This document shows, piece by piece, positions 50,921 through 59,665 of a DNA stretch of 64,000 nt. Source of the stretch: CALREJ01 sp964533375 (GTDB taxonomy: Bacteria; Patescibacteriota; Gracilibacteria; Peribacterales; Peribacteraceae); NCBI GenBank assembly GCA_964533375.1, contig CAZHLW010000001.1, forward strand, positions 620,001 through 684,000, given 5' to 3'. Each line of letters starts with the position of its first letter. The first letter of the stretch is position 1. The position numbers were made by a program, and so were the translations under genes. The notes beneath the pieces were generated by a model that had not been told where the DNA came from, ran no database searches, and worked only from the letters and a program-made list of their open reading frames with translations.

Positions 50921-51061
50921 GCGGTGATAGTGTTCGTTTCCACTGTTATTGTTGTGCGGGAATGCGTGCATTTTGCTCTGTTGGGAATTTTTAATTCTCT
51001 GCATCTATTATAGCGGAAAATGCAGATTTACGCCAGATAAAGCCATTGCCGATATAGGGCA

Positions 51062-52072
51062 TTATTGCAGATACTTTGCCCGATTCATATTGTGCTCATC
51101 ATTCGTGACGGCATATCGAATAACACCGTTGTTGTCGTGCAGATAGTAGTAGTACTGACTCTTCTGCGGATGCAGCGTCGCTTTTATGCTGCTGATGCTC
51201 GGGTTTGCAATCGGTCCCGGAGGCAACCCTGCGACTTTGCGGAGATTGTAGGGTGAATCCACCTGCAGATCCGCCTGCGTGATGGCGCTTGTCGGTTTGT
51301 CCAACACGTAGCGCACGGCAGCATCAATACCCAAAACCATACGCTCATCAAACCGTTTCCAGATGATGCCGGCCACAATGGGGCGCTCTGCTGATGTCCG
51401 CGTTTCTTCCTCAACCAGTGATGCAACAGTGATGATATTGTCGATGGAACGGCCGGATGTTTTTATATCTGCAGCAAGATCGTCCATCACTTTCTGGCGG
51501 AACGTGGTCATCAGGCGCTCCAGGAAAAGCTTGGCATCAAAATCAGTCAGCGTGACGTAGTAGGTATCCGGGTACAGATAGCCTTCAACTTTGCCGCCGC
51601 GCAAAGCGAGCTTGGTGCTTTTTGGCAGGAACGTGAATGTCGAAAAATCGCAGGTTCTCGCGCATTCCTGCAACTCCCCTTTCTGGATAATCCCCTTCTC
51701 CGCCAGCAGATTGTCGATGTCTTCAACCGTATATCCTTCCGGAATGGTGATGATTTCCTCAACGGATTTGCCTCCTGCCAGCACGTCGATGATTTCCTGC
51801 GCGGTCATAGACGATGTCAAAACGAAACTCCCTGCCTTCAACTCCCCCGCTTTGCCGCCCAGTTTCACGTGTATCTTAAACGCAAATGGTGAACGGATCA
51901 GCTGCTGCTCCGCAAGATCTGCTGCTATCTGTCCGGTCGACTCCCCTTTCTCGACTTTGAAAACCGTCCGCGTGGCATCGGCGTCTACGGCTGCCAGCTG
52001 ATGATGGTACCAGCCGCGCATAAGAAACACGGCAATCACGAGAACGATCAGCGGGAGAATCAGTTTTTTCAT
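51062..52072 (-). CDS. mltG: Endolytic murein transglycosylase MltG (YceG)
   Basis: A 336-residue cell-wall enzyme that cuts nascent glycan strands and ends their elongation. ATG 52072 gives a basic start and one transmembrane helix (MKKLILPLIVLVIAVFLMRG). A LysM-like domain (about 40-130, FKVEKGESTGQIAADLAEQ) precedes the catalytic domain, with the Glu of ASLVEEETR and the later YNLRKVAGLPPGPIANPS and HPQKSQYYYYLHD. Normal length. It is 25 nt downstream of the ybaB gene. Confidence 0.94.
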   Translation of the reverse strand: MKKLILPLIVLVIAVFLMRGWYHHQLAAVDADATRTVFKVEKGESTGQIAADLAEQQLIRSPFAFKIHVKLGGKAGELKAGSFVLTSSMTAQEIIDVLAGGKSVEEIITIPEGYTVEDIDNLLAEKGIIQKGELQECARTCDFSTFTFLPKSTKLALRGGKVEGYLYPDTYYVTLTDFDAKLFLERLMTTFRQKVMDDLAADIKTSGRSIDNIITVASLVEEETRTSAERPIVAGIIWKRFDERMVLGIDAAVRYVLDKPTSAITQADLQVDSPYNLRKVAGLPPGPIANPSISSIKATLHPQKSQYYYYLHDNNGVIRYAVTNDEHNMNRAKYLQ

Positions 52073-52097
52073 AGCAAAACTGTGGAGAGAGACAAAA

Positions 52098-52400
52098 TCA
52101 GGCCTCGGGAGCATCGCCGGTCGGCATGCCCATCTGTTTCATAATGCCCTGCATGCGTTCTGCGGCCACAATTTGCGCTTTTCCAAGGGCTCTGTTCAGA
52201 GCATCAATCACCAGGCGCGGAATATCCTCGCGCGGGACATCTGCAGCAATATCGATGGATACAATAGTCTGTTCGGCATTCACCACGACCATTACGCCGC
52301 TGGCTTCGGCTTCCACATGTACGTTCTTCAGTTCTTTTTTAATGCGCTTGGCATCCCGCTGGATGCGGTACATGTCTTTCATTTGGGAGAAACCGGACAT
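52098..52400 (-). CDS. YbaB/EbfC nucleoid-associated protein
   Basis: A 100-residue protein. ATG 52400 (MSGFSQMKDMYRIQRDAKRI) gives the normal family length; the frame is open further upstream but opposes the EamA gene. The conserved pattern is helix 1 with MKDMYRIQRDAKRIKKEL, a central beta hairpin (VVNAEQTIVSIDI) and a C-terminal helix with ALNRALGKAQIVAAERM. These dimers bind DNA and often accompany recR and dnaX, which are not here. A small segment upstream is shared with the divergent start at 52483. Confidence 0.9.
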   Translation of the reverse strand: MSGFSQMKDMYRIQRDAKRIKKELKNVHVEAEASGVMVVVNAEQTIVSIDIAADVPREDIPRLVIDALNRALGKAQIVAAERMQGIMKQMGMPTGDAPEA

Positions 52401-52482
52401 AGGAATGAGGGATGGAAGTGGGGAAACAGATAGTAGCAGAAACGGGAATAAGGGCAAAAAACCTTTTCCCCGGAAATACTGT

Positions 52483-53328
52483 ATGCTGCTGCGCACAGTG
52501 TGGTTTTTCCTGTCTCTCTTTGCGGCATTCACATATTCCTTCGTGTGGCTTCTTGTGCGTGCAACGAAAGGACTTCCCAGCAGCGTGGTCACGACCATAC
52601 AATTTATTGTTGGTCCGATATTGCTTTTTTTCAGTATCGGCAGCGTCACTTTTCCGTGGTCAGAGCCTGTGTGGTATTGGTATTTGCTAAGCTCCTGCAT
52701 TATTCCCCCGCTCTCTGTTGCCCTGAATTATTGCTCCCAGCGCACGGATGTTACGCTGATTAAACCGCTTTCCGGCCTCTCGAGTATATCGGCAACGCTC
52801 CTACCTATTTTCCTCTTTCATACAAGTTTTCCGCTGACCGGCCTGCTGGGTGTTGCTATCGGAACTATCGGGTTCTTCATTTTGTATCATGCACGGTGGG
52901 ACAGCTGGAAAAAACCCTATCCGTGGATAGTGCTGATCACCATGCTGGTTTTCGGCATCAATGCAGCGATTGTAGGAATGACACTTGCCGTTTTTCCACA
53001 TCCGTTCATTCTCTGTTTTGTGTCGCATGCACTCATTTGCCTGTTTTCTCTCGGAAGCAGTGTAAGGCACTGGAAAGGAATTTCCTGGAATATCCGCTAC
53101 ATTGGCGTACTTGCTGCACTGGCAACCGTCACCATCCTTCAGGAATTCGCAACCAATGCAGCACTGACGATGGCACCTGCCGGCTATATGATATCCGTCA
53201 AACGTACCAGCATTATTTTTGCATCGCTTGGAGGATATTTCTTTTTTCAGGAACGCAGCATTCCATTGCGAAGGCTGCTCACTGCAACCATTATTGTAGT
53301 GGCCGGCGTAGCGCTTCTTCTGGTGTGA
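52483..53328 (+). CDS. EamA/DMT-family transporter-like membrane protein
   Basis: A 281-residue protein with about nine to ten transmembrane helices in two halves, of the drug/metabolite transporter fold. ATG 52483 (MLLRTVWFFLSLFAAFTYSF) is chosen; the longer frame runs antisense to ybaB. The second half ends with APAGYMISVKRTSIIFASLGGYFFFQERSI and a last helix, the typical EamA end. Substrate unknown; it differs from the transporter at 5005. It converges on a repeat and a gene remnant. Confidence 0.82.
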   Translation: MLLRTVWFFLSLFAAFTYSFVWLLVRATKGLPSSVVTTIQFIVGPILLFFSIGSVTFPWSEPVWYWYLLSSCIIPPLSVALNYCSQRTDVTLIKPLSGLSSISATLLPIFLFHTSFPLTGLLGVAIGTIGFFILYHARWDSWKKPYPWIVLITMLVFGINAAIVGMTLAVFPHPFILCFVSHALICLFSLGSSVRHWKGISWNIRYIGVLAALATVTILQEFATNAALTMAPAGYMISVKRTSIIFASLGGYFFFQERSIPLRRLLTATIIVVAGVALLLV

Positions 53329-53370
53329 TCAGCGGATAATACCGATTCGATCCTCTATTTCCTGGTCAAC
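53329..53370 (-). pseudogene. Remnant duplicating the C-terminus of the secretion ATPase gene
   Basis: Read on the minus strand, these 42 nt encode VDQEIEDRIGIIR and a stop, exactly the last 13 residues of the ATPase gene that ends at 53405. Of 14 codons including stop, 11 differ and all differences are synonymous (stop TGA versus TAA). The frame is broken immediately upstream by a CCCTTCGACAAGCTCAGGGT palindrome. It is best explained as the last piece of a paralogue that was under selection before the rest was lost or displaced. Confidence 0.75.
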
Positions 53371-53389
53371 CCTTCGACAAGCTCAGGGT
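53369..53389. repeat. CCCTTCGACAAGCTCAGGGT palindromic repeat
   Basis: A 20-bp imperfect palindrome, with copies at 50303-50322 (one difference) and a degenerate one at 49978-49997. It abuts the gene remnant at 53329-53370. Confidence 0.85.
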
Positions 53390-53404
53390 AAACTTTCGGA
53401 CCAC

Positions 53405-56008
53405 TTAACGGATTATTCCAATACGGTCTTCAATCTCCTGGTCCACAAAGATCTTCTTCCGGCCGTACTTCATGCGGCTGTATTCCTTGATGAGTTCCGC
53501 ACGTTTTTCGTTACGGTCTGATTCATCGTAGATTGTTCCCATGCTGAACGGACGGCTGGTGGTGTTATTGATGTTCAGTTTGCAGTAGCAGTGGAAGTTC
53601 GGAATACCGATCACGTCCTGCTCGGAAAGGGTCGGCGCAAATTCCTTTGCCATGTACTCGGCATCTTCCGCACCGATCTTGAAGCTCATGATGGTTCCCA
53701 CGTTACCGAAGACCGCATCGCGGATTTTAGAGTTTGCGGAATCGTACGCGGAGGTTTTATCGACCAGCTGTCCGATGTACTGATGGGCCATAATCAGCGC
53801 CAGTTCATATTTGCGGGCTTCAGACAGGATCGACGCAAACGCATCGGTAATAAAGTTCTGGAATTCATCCACGTACAGATAGAAACGCTTGCGCTGTTCC
53901 ATGGGGATTGAGGCGCGGGTCATTGCCGCCATATTGATCTTGTTCACGAAAATAAGACCGAGCAGCTGCGCGTTCACATCACCGATTTTACCTTTGCTCA
54001 GGTTCACGAGCAGAATCTTGCCTTCGTCCATAATCTGGCGGATATCAAACGCACTCTTCGGCTGTCCGATAATATTGCGCATGGTGGAGTTTGTGACGAA
54101 CGGTCCGAACTTTGCGGAGAAGTACGGGATCATTTCCTCTTTTTCGCGTGCACCGGTCTTCGCGATTTCATTTTCCCAGAAAGACCGCACCACCACGTTC
54201 TTACACTTCGCGACTTTATAGCGCTGGAATTCATCATCCACAAAGAGTCTCGGCACATCAATGAGCGTGGCACCTTCGTCTTCGTCATCCATCAGCGTGA
54301 GACAGCCGTTGCGGAAATAGTGCTGGATACGCGGACCGAAGATTTCATTTCCGAAGAGTTTGATGAAGATTTCCATCGCATCGAGGGATGCGCGGTCTTT
54401 CTGTTCGTCAGTCGTTGCTTCCAGCATGTTCAGTCCAAGCGGGCGTTCGGTATCGGACGGATCAAACAGCACCACGTCTTTCGCGCGTTCCTTTGGCACA
54501 TGGGCCAGAGCATCTTCAATCAGATCTCCGTGCGGGTCGACAATACACACACCCTGACCGTTTGCTATGTCCTGGCGTGACTGCCAGCTCAAGAGTGCGG
54601 ACTTACCCGAACCGGATTTACCAATGATGTACTGGTGACGTGTGCGGTCTTTCTCCATGAAACGGATCTCGGTGTCGGATGCGCGGTAATGGTTGATGCC
54701 GACCACAATACCCTCGCGCGGTGCATCGGGAGGCGGCGGCAACACTTTGTACGCAATCCACTGCAGGATCGGCATTTTGTTGTAGCGGCTGTCCGGGAAA
54801 TGGAAGAGTCCCGCCATTTCTTTTTCAACCAGCAAACAGTCCTTGCTCAGGTGTCCGTTGATACGGTTCTTCCAGAGCCAGTAGATGAACGGTGCATTCC
54901 ATGCGAGCGGCATAATGTCGATGAACACGCGACGGTTCACGAACGCATTGCCGTACAAATGTTTAAACACGTTGAACGCAACCTGCATACCGTTGGTGAT
55001 ATCAAATGCCTCTTTCGTGGTTTTTGCCGTGGCAATGACACGGACAGAACAGTGGAACCAGCTCATGCCGGCTTTTTCACCCATCTGTTTGTAGAGTTCT
55101 TCCTCCGGCGCAATCATACGCACGAACGAATCGCCATGGCTTGCACCCGGTGCACCGCTTGCGCCTTCGCTGTCTCTCCCGGACAGGAAAAGAATGATAG
55201 GCGAGATAAGCGGAATCTTTGTAAGCCAGTTGGATTTCTTTCCCTTGAAGGCAATGCTTGCGTAGTTGCGCGCTTTCTTCGCCCACTTGTTGCTAAAACT
55301 CGGCTTGAAGACCATCTGGATACAGGCTTTGTCTTCCGGCTTCAGTTTACTCAGCACGTTTGCAAGATCGTTGAGCGGATCGTCCTGCATGTTTTCGTAT
55401 GTACGAATCGGGTACATGTATTTCTTCTGCAGTTCCATGTTGTAGCCAACCAGCTTCGTTCCTTTCGGCCAGATATCCGGTGTTGCTTTGATAGTGACTT
55501 CAGCATCCGGGTAATACGCGGTGATCTGTTTTTCGATGATGGAGACAAACTTCGGCTGCGTAACGACATAGAACGCAAGTTCTCCGTGCTCCGCATACAT
55601 CTCGAAACTCATCGTGATGTTGCGGAAAATCCAGTAATTCAGCGACTGCCAGAAACTCAGGCTCCGCACTTCCCAGAGAGCACGATAGAGCTGCTCCATG
55701 ATGGCGACTTTTTCCTTGAAATCTTTTTCGGTGCGCTTTTCCTGATCGATCTTGCTGTCCGTGCGCGGCAGCAGCACTTTCATGCTCACAAGATTCCGTG
55801 CATCCCACCATTCGCCAATAAAACGTCCGACGCTTTTAAAAATGCGCCATCCAAAGTAAATGCTCACGATCAAAATAGAATTTCCATACGGATCACTCGA
55901 GTACCACGACCAAATATGCGACCAGAGCCTTGGGTCAAACACGTAGCCTCCGATCGTTAGGACGATCCAGACAGCCGGCCAGAAGAAGAATCGCAGGAAA
56001 GTAACCAT
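53405..56008 (-). CDS. Type IV secretion-like ATPase (VirB4/TraG/VirD4-type) with N-terminal membrane anchor
   Basis: An 867-residue protein. Two hydrophobic segments near the N-terminus (about 5-22 and 40-60), an alpha/beta domain (about 90-330), and then a RecA-like motor with Walker A IIGKSGSGKSALLSWQSRQD (about residue 455), Walker B RFYLYVDEFQNFITDAF and DPHGDLIEDAL, the pattern of TraD/VirD4-type coupling proteins and the CPR TraG-like family. These ATPases move DNA or protein through the envelope or drive pili. Next to it are wall-cutting enzymes, and a VirB2-like pilin gene lies at 60719. It has an extended -10 promoter upstream. Confidence 0.88.
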   Translation of the reverse strand: MVTFLRFFFWPAVWIVLTIGGYVFDPRLWSHIWSWYSSDPYGNSILIVSIYFGWRIFKSVGRFIGEWWDARNLVSMKVLLPRTDSKIDQEKRTEKDFKEKVAIMEQLYRALWEVRSLSFWQSLNYWIFRNITMSFEMYAEHGELAFYVVTQPKFVSIIEKQITAYYPDAEVTIKATPDIWPKGTKLVGYNMELQKKYMYPIRTYENMQDDPLNDLANVLSKLKPEDKACIQMVFKPSFSNKWAKKARNYASIAFKGKKSNWLTKIPLISPIILFLSGRDSEGASGAPGASHGDSFVRMIAPEEELYKQMGEKAGMSWFHCSVRVIATAKTTKEAFDITNGMQVAFNVFKHLYGNAFVNRRVFIDIMPLAWNAPFIYWLWKNRINGHLSKDCLLVEKEMAGLFHFPDSRYNKMPILQWIAYKVLPPPPDAPREGIVVGINHYRASDTEIRFMEKDRTRHQYIIGKSGSGKSALLSWQSRQDIANGQGVCIVDPHGDLIEDALAHVPKERAKDVVLFDPSDTERPLGLNMLEATTDEQKDRASLDAMEIFIKLFGNEIFGPRIQHYFRNGCLTLMDDEDEGATLIDVPRLFVDDEFQRYKVAKCKNVVVRSFWENEIAKTGAREKEEMIPYFSAKFGPFVTNSTMRNIIGQPKSAFDIRQIMDEGKILLVNLSKGKIGDVNAQLLGLIFVNKINMAAMTRASIPMEQRKRFYLYVDEFQNFITDAFASILSEARKYELALIMAHQYIGQLVDKTSAYDSANSKIRDAVFGNVGTIMSFKIGAEDAEYMAKEFAPTLSEQDVIGIPNFHCYCKLNINNTTSRPFSMGTIYDESDRNEKRAELIKEYSRMKYGRKKIFVDQEIEDRIGIIR

Positions 56009-56055
56009 TTGAGTGAGATTTCTCTGGAGAAGGAGAATACAGAAAAATCATTTAA

Positions 56056-56064
56056 TTATAGCAG
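56056..56064 (-). promoter_or_regulatory. Extended -10 promoter of the secretion ATPase gene
   Basis: TGCTATAAT on the minus strand (TGnTATAAT), with no clear -35; the leader would be about 40 nt. Confidence 0.6.
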
Positions 56065-56120
56065 AAAAGTGGGTTTTTGGGGAGTCGAAATGCCGCCCGT
56101 AAAGCACTTGAAAAGAGCTT

Positions 56121-57194
56121 TTATCCGGCATTTTCCGATGATGAAGCATCCGAACAATCGACCACCTTCATCGTCATCTCGCGATTGCGACCATTTGCAG
56201 AGCTCAAATAAAATGTGTAATCACCAAGCATGGATGGCTTTAGCGTGAATGATTCATCGGGGAGAATCCAGTTTTGCATGGATGATACAAATCCATCCGG
56301 GTACACAACCTTGCGCACAACGAAGGACTTATTTGCACTAAGTGTGAGCTCCGTTCCCATGTGCACAATGCGCGGTAGGCCGGGATTCAAAATGACATCT
56401 TTGGTGATGCGCTTTTGAAGCAAGGGCGGCTGCACGCACGGGCCCACAATATTCACATCACCCAGCCGCTGCATGGTTGCGTGGATCACACCCTTGGATC
56501 TGTCGGCAATAGTGGTGAATGCTCCGAGACTCAAATCCATGTACCGGTCTTTCACATACGGCCCGCGGTCATTGATGCGCACGGTCACACTTTTTCCGTT
56601 GTCGACATTTGTCACAAGCACAAGCGTGTTGTGCGGGAGATATTTGTTGGCAGCGGTCATCGCGTACATATCAAAAGACTCCCCGAACGCAGTCCCCTTC
56701 CCATGAAATTTTTCGCTGTACAGACTCATTTCCCGGGGAGTGGTTGCCAGCTGCTCATCGAGTGATTGCATCATAAAAAGAAACTGTGATTCCGTGAGGG
56801 CGGGAATCGATTCCCCTTCTCTGGGCAAACGCGCAATCTGATATTCTGTTAAAAAGTCGGGTAATGTTTCTTCGGTAATTTCTTCAGGATCGGCAAGGTT
56901 GCGTGAACGGAAGAGCCAGATGAGAGCGGTGACGACATCGAGTGAATCGTTCGGGCGGAAGGTTTCAAAATCACCGAGAATATTTCTGGATTTTGCGAAG
57001 CGGATAGTCTTGTACATCGGGTCACTCGACGGCACATCGGTATAGGGTGTTTCCGATGTTGTTCCAACGACGCGATGCAGACTGTTCCACGTATATTCAA
57101 ACGCATCATACCGGCTGATGGGCACGGTTGATGTCTGTGCGAATGTCACGGCCGGAAGCAGCAGGGCAACAAGAAAAAGTGTGGTGCGATGCAT
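56121..57194 (-). CDS. SLH-like and RlpA-like (double-psi beta-barrel) surface protein
   Basis: A 357-residue exported protein. Start 57194 gives a signal peptide (MHRTTLFLVALLLPAVTF, cleaved near AQT). Residues about 25-80 form a single SLH-like repeat (YTDVPSSDPMYKTIRFAKSR ... FRPNDSLDVVTALIWL). Residues about 145-245 match RlpA (SLYSEKFHGKGTAFGESFD, VLVTNVDNGKSVTVRINDRG, YMDLSLGAFTTIA), a lytic transglycosylase-type fold with the key Asp of NDRGPY. The C-terminal 110 residues are beta-rich. It would act on peptidoglycan near the secretion apparatus. Confidence 0.85.
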   Translation of the reverse strand: MHRTTLFLVALLLPAVTFAQTSTVPISRYDAFEYTWNSLHRVVGTTSETPYTDVPSSDPMYKTIRFAKSRNILGDFETFRPNDSLDVVTALIWLFRSRNLADPEEITEETLPDFLTEYQIARLPREGESIPALTESQFLFMMQSLDEQLATTPREMSLYSEKFHGKGTAFGESFDMYAMTAANKYLPHNTLVLVTNVDNGKSVTVRINDRGPYVKDRYMDLSLGAFTTIADRSKGVIHATMQRLGDVNIVGPCVQPPLLQKRITKDVILNPGLPRIVHMGTELTLSANKSFVVRKVVYPDGFVSSMQNWILPDESFTLKPSMLGDYTFYLSSANGRNREMTMKVVDCSDASSSENAG

Positions 57195-57227
57195 GAGGTA
57201 CAAGAGTGCAGAAGACGCGGAAAGAAA

Positions 57228-58124
57228 TCAACTCTTGTCGCCGTTCTTTTTTCTCCAGTATGCCGGTGTGAATACGGCGAAAATAGATGCCAAAACGGAA
57301 TAACACACAAGGGCAATACGTGTTTTTGCCAGCTCAATTTCTTCGGAAGTCAGCAGTGATTCCACTGCCGCAGATGGAGAACGTGTTTCTGCCTGAAGAG
57401 AAGAAACTAATTCTGCTGAAGGGAATAGTGCATTCATTTCATCGAGAGCAGACTGGAGAAATTCAGGGTCTTCATTGGCAAGCAATGTAAGCGACACTCC
57501 TATCTTACCTTGCAAGAAAGAAGCGGGTTTTTCATAGACGTCCGGAGGAGAGTGTTCCAGAGCGGAACCAATGATACGGGAAAGATAATAACCAGCTTGT
57601 CTTAGATGATTTGTTTGTACCTGATCACCCCTTGTCGTATCGCATTTGATTGCAGCAGTGATGGATTCGGAACATCTATTGAGAAGTTCGGTAAGCTCTG
57701 GAATCATGGGATATTTATTCTGCAATACTCCGATATCCGCTATCGACAAAGTATCCATCGGGGAATACTGCATTTTATTGATATCCCAATGACAATCCAC
57801 AAACGGAAAACAACCTGCAAAATGATAGAGGTGTCTCAGGGCATCATTAATTTTTTGCGGCTGGGTATGCTCCTCGATCATTTCAATACAGCGCGCAAAA
57901 TACTGTGCAGCCTGTTGGAGAAAATCCCTTTGTTCTCTTTCTACATTAAAAGCAAAATAAGTATTCTTATGATGCAATGGATCTACACCATACGACGATT
58001 CCAGTGTCAGTAAGGTTCTTTTTAGGAAAAGCAGAAACCTGGACCGATCTTCCACTGTCCACTCACCTGCATCTTGAAGCAGTAATGACAGATGCTGATT
58101 CCTTTTGCAGTCTGCACTTTCCAT
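57228..58124 (-). CDS. Helical protein with C-terminal membrane helix, unknown function
   Basis: A 298-residue protein, mostly helical and soluble, with a transmembrane helix at about 270-290 (IALVCYSVLASIFAVFTPAYW) and a basic tail, so the bulk is probably cytoplasmic. Cys/His content is moderate (CFPFVDCHWDINK). No family is recognised. It lies 33 nt upstream of the RlpA-like gene and 39 nt downstream of the 3D-domain gene, so it may belong to the same transcript. Confidence 0.65.
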   Translation of the reverse strand: MESADCKRNQHLSLLLQDAGEWTVEDRSRFLLFLKRTLLTLESSYGVDPLHHKNTYFAFNVEREQRDFLQQAAQYFARCIEMIEEHTQPQKINDALRHLYHFAGCFPFVDCHWDINKMQYSPMDTLSIADIGVLQNKYPMIPELTELLNRCSESITAAIKCDTTRGDQVQTNHLRQAGYYLSRIIGSALEHSPPDVYEKPASFLQGKIGVSLTLLANEDPEFLQSALDEMNALFPSAELVSSLQAETRSPSAAVESLLTSEEIELAKTRIALVCYSVLASIFAVFTPAYWRKKNGDKS

Positions 58125-58163
58125 TGCGTGTATTATTCGCCTTTTTGGCTGTCAGTCAACGGA

Positions 58164-59525
58164 TTACAGACTTTCCCAACCCTGCGCGCGCACGGTGCGA
58201 TATGTCTGCTGCACCTGGTCCTCGCGGATGGTGCGCAGAGTGACAGGACCGATAGTACCGGCACCCTTGTCTGCAACCGTTTTAATGAGTCCGTTCGCAA
58301 TCTGATAATCGGCGACAGCTTTCTTTGTGAGCTGTCCGAAGTTGCCGTTGACCATTTTGTGATCAAAAAATCCCTGTGTTGCCAGGAACTGCTGCACAGC
58401 CTTCACGGTTTTGCCGTTCTGGCCTTCGCTCAAAAATGCATTGATGAGCGTACCGCGTTCGACAAGGAGGTTTGTGACGCGCTGCAGTGCGATCAGTTTT
58501 TCAGCGCGCTGTATAACCATGCGCTTGCGCCATTCCTGCACCAACAGTCCGCGTGTCTTCGGACCAATGCGTCCTGCACCAGGAGAGGTGGCATCACCAA
58601 CTAATTTCTGATCCTTCTGATAATTCAGAATGGCGGTGAAAATCGTGTCGGTATACTGACCGTCCGTGCGGCCGCGGTAGTAACCGAAGTAACGAAGCAG
58701 GCGCTGAGCGCGCTGGATATCTGCAACGCTGCTTTCTTTTCCAATGAAAGACACAGGGTCCTGCTTGGCGGTATCCATGCCGGCTGCAGCAACAAGGTAT
58801 GCAGCGGTGATGTCTGTCAGTTTGCTGCCATCCCCTTCCAGCTGATACTCGGCCTGGAATTCTGCGAGTGACTTCTTCGTTTCTTCACCAAAGTAACCGG
58901 TGGTGTTTGCTGCAAAGAAGCCAAGTGTCTTCAGGTGCTCCTGCATTTGTGAAACCGTCATCCCCTTTTCTCCAAGAGCCGGCTGCGTGGAAGGCAGAAC
59001 GTTATCGGCAACAATGTAGGGCTTCAGCTGATCAATCGGTGCCGGAAGATTGGCAAGGTCGATAGATTCTGCAGGTTGCACGGTCTTTGGCGGATAGACA
59101 CGACCGCGGATTTTCTTCACACCGAATTCAAGGGCGCGCGCCAATCCTTCTTCACCGTGCCCTGCCCACACATCCAAACGATGTGCCTTCTCCAGTTCCT
59201 GAATGGCGCCACCACGGTCGTGCACGGTCATCGTGCCAAGACCCGGAAGGACAATGCGTGTGCCGAATGCGTAGGTGGGAGGTGCTGCGAGCATACCCGG
59301 ATAGACGGCGGTTCCGTCCGCACCATGTGTCCCGTTTCCGTTTAGAATTTTATCCGCCTCTTCACTTCCCTTGATATAGCAACACTGATCCGGCAGCGGA
59401 GAGTAGTACGCAGTCAGAATAAAATCCTGTTCGTACGAACCATCAGTATTTTCTTCCGCAGCGATTGCAATAGCCGGCATAACGAGTGACGCGAGGACAA
59501 TGCTACTTAAGAATTTCTGCAACAT
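58164..59525 (-). CDS. 3D-domain protein with peptidoglycan-binding repeats
   Basis: A 453-residue exported protein. Signal peptide (residues 1-22, MLQKFLSSIVLASLVMPAIA). A 3D domain (about 35-150) contains FILTAYYSPLPDQCCY, DGTAVYPGMLAAPPTYAFGT, MTVHDRGGAI and HRLDVWAGHGEEGLARALEF; the Asp residues of VHDRGG and LDVW are the three-Asp motif that names this resuscitation-factor-like fold. Three peptidoglycan-binding type 1 repeats follow (about 185-245, 260-335 and 370-440). It is probably a wall-remodelling enzyme. A TATAGT-like box lies upstream on the minus strand. Confidence 0.88.
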   Translation of the reverse strand: MLQKFLSSIVLASLVMPAIAIAAEENTDGSYEQDFILTAYYSPLPDQCCYIKGSEEADKILNGNGTHGADGTAVYPGMLAAPPTYAFGTRIVLPGLGTMTVHDRGGAIQELEKAHRLDVWAGHGEEGLARALEFGVKKIRGRVYPPKTVQPAESIDLANLPAPIDQLKPYIVADNVLPSTQPALGEKGMTVSQMQEHLKTLGFFAANTTGYFGEETKKSLAEFQAEYQLEGDGSKLTDITAAYLVAAAGMDTAKQDPVSFIGKESSVADIQRAQRLLRYFGYYRGRTDGQYTDTIFTAILNYQKDQKLVGDATSPGAGRIGPKTRGLLVQEWRKRMVIQRAEKLIALQRVTNLLVERGTLINAFLSEGQNGKTVKAVQQFLATQGFFDHKMVNGNFGQLTKKAVADYQIANGLIKTVADKGAGTIGPVTLRTIREDQVQQTYRTVRAQGWESL

Positions 59526-59665
59526 GGTTTGTGTGGGTGTTAATAAATCATACTATAGTACCAGAAAACGCTTTTTGTTTCCTGCACTGGGTACTGACAA
59601 AAACAACTGTTTGATGCTGATATATCTTTTGTTATGTCCGGTACACATTGCTCAAAACCGCTTCA

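Noticed and set aside
54635..55960. Long plus-strand frame opposite the secretion ATPase gene
   Set aside because: Antisense shadow; the minus-strand protein has clear motor motifs.
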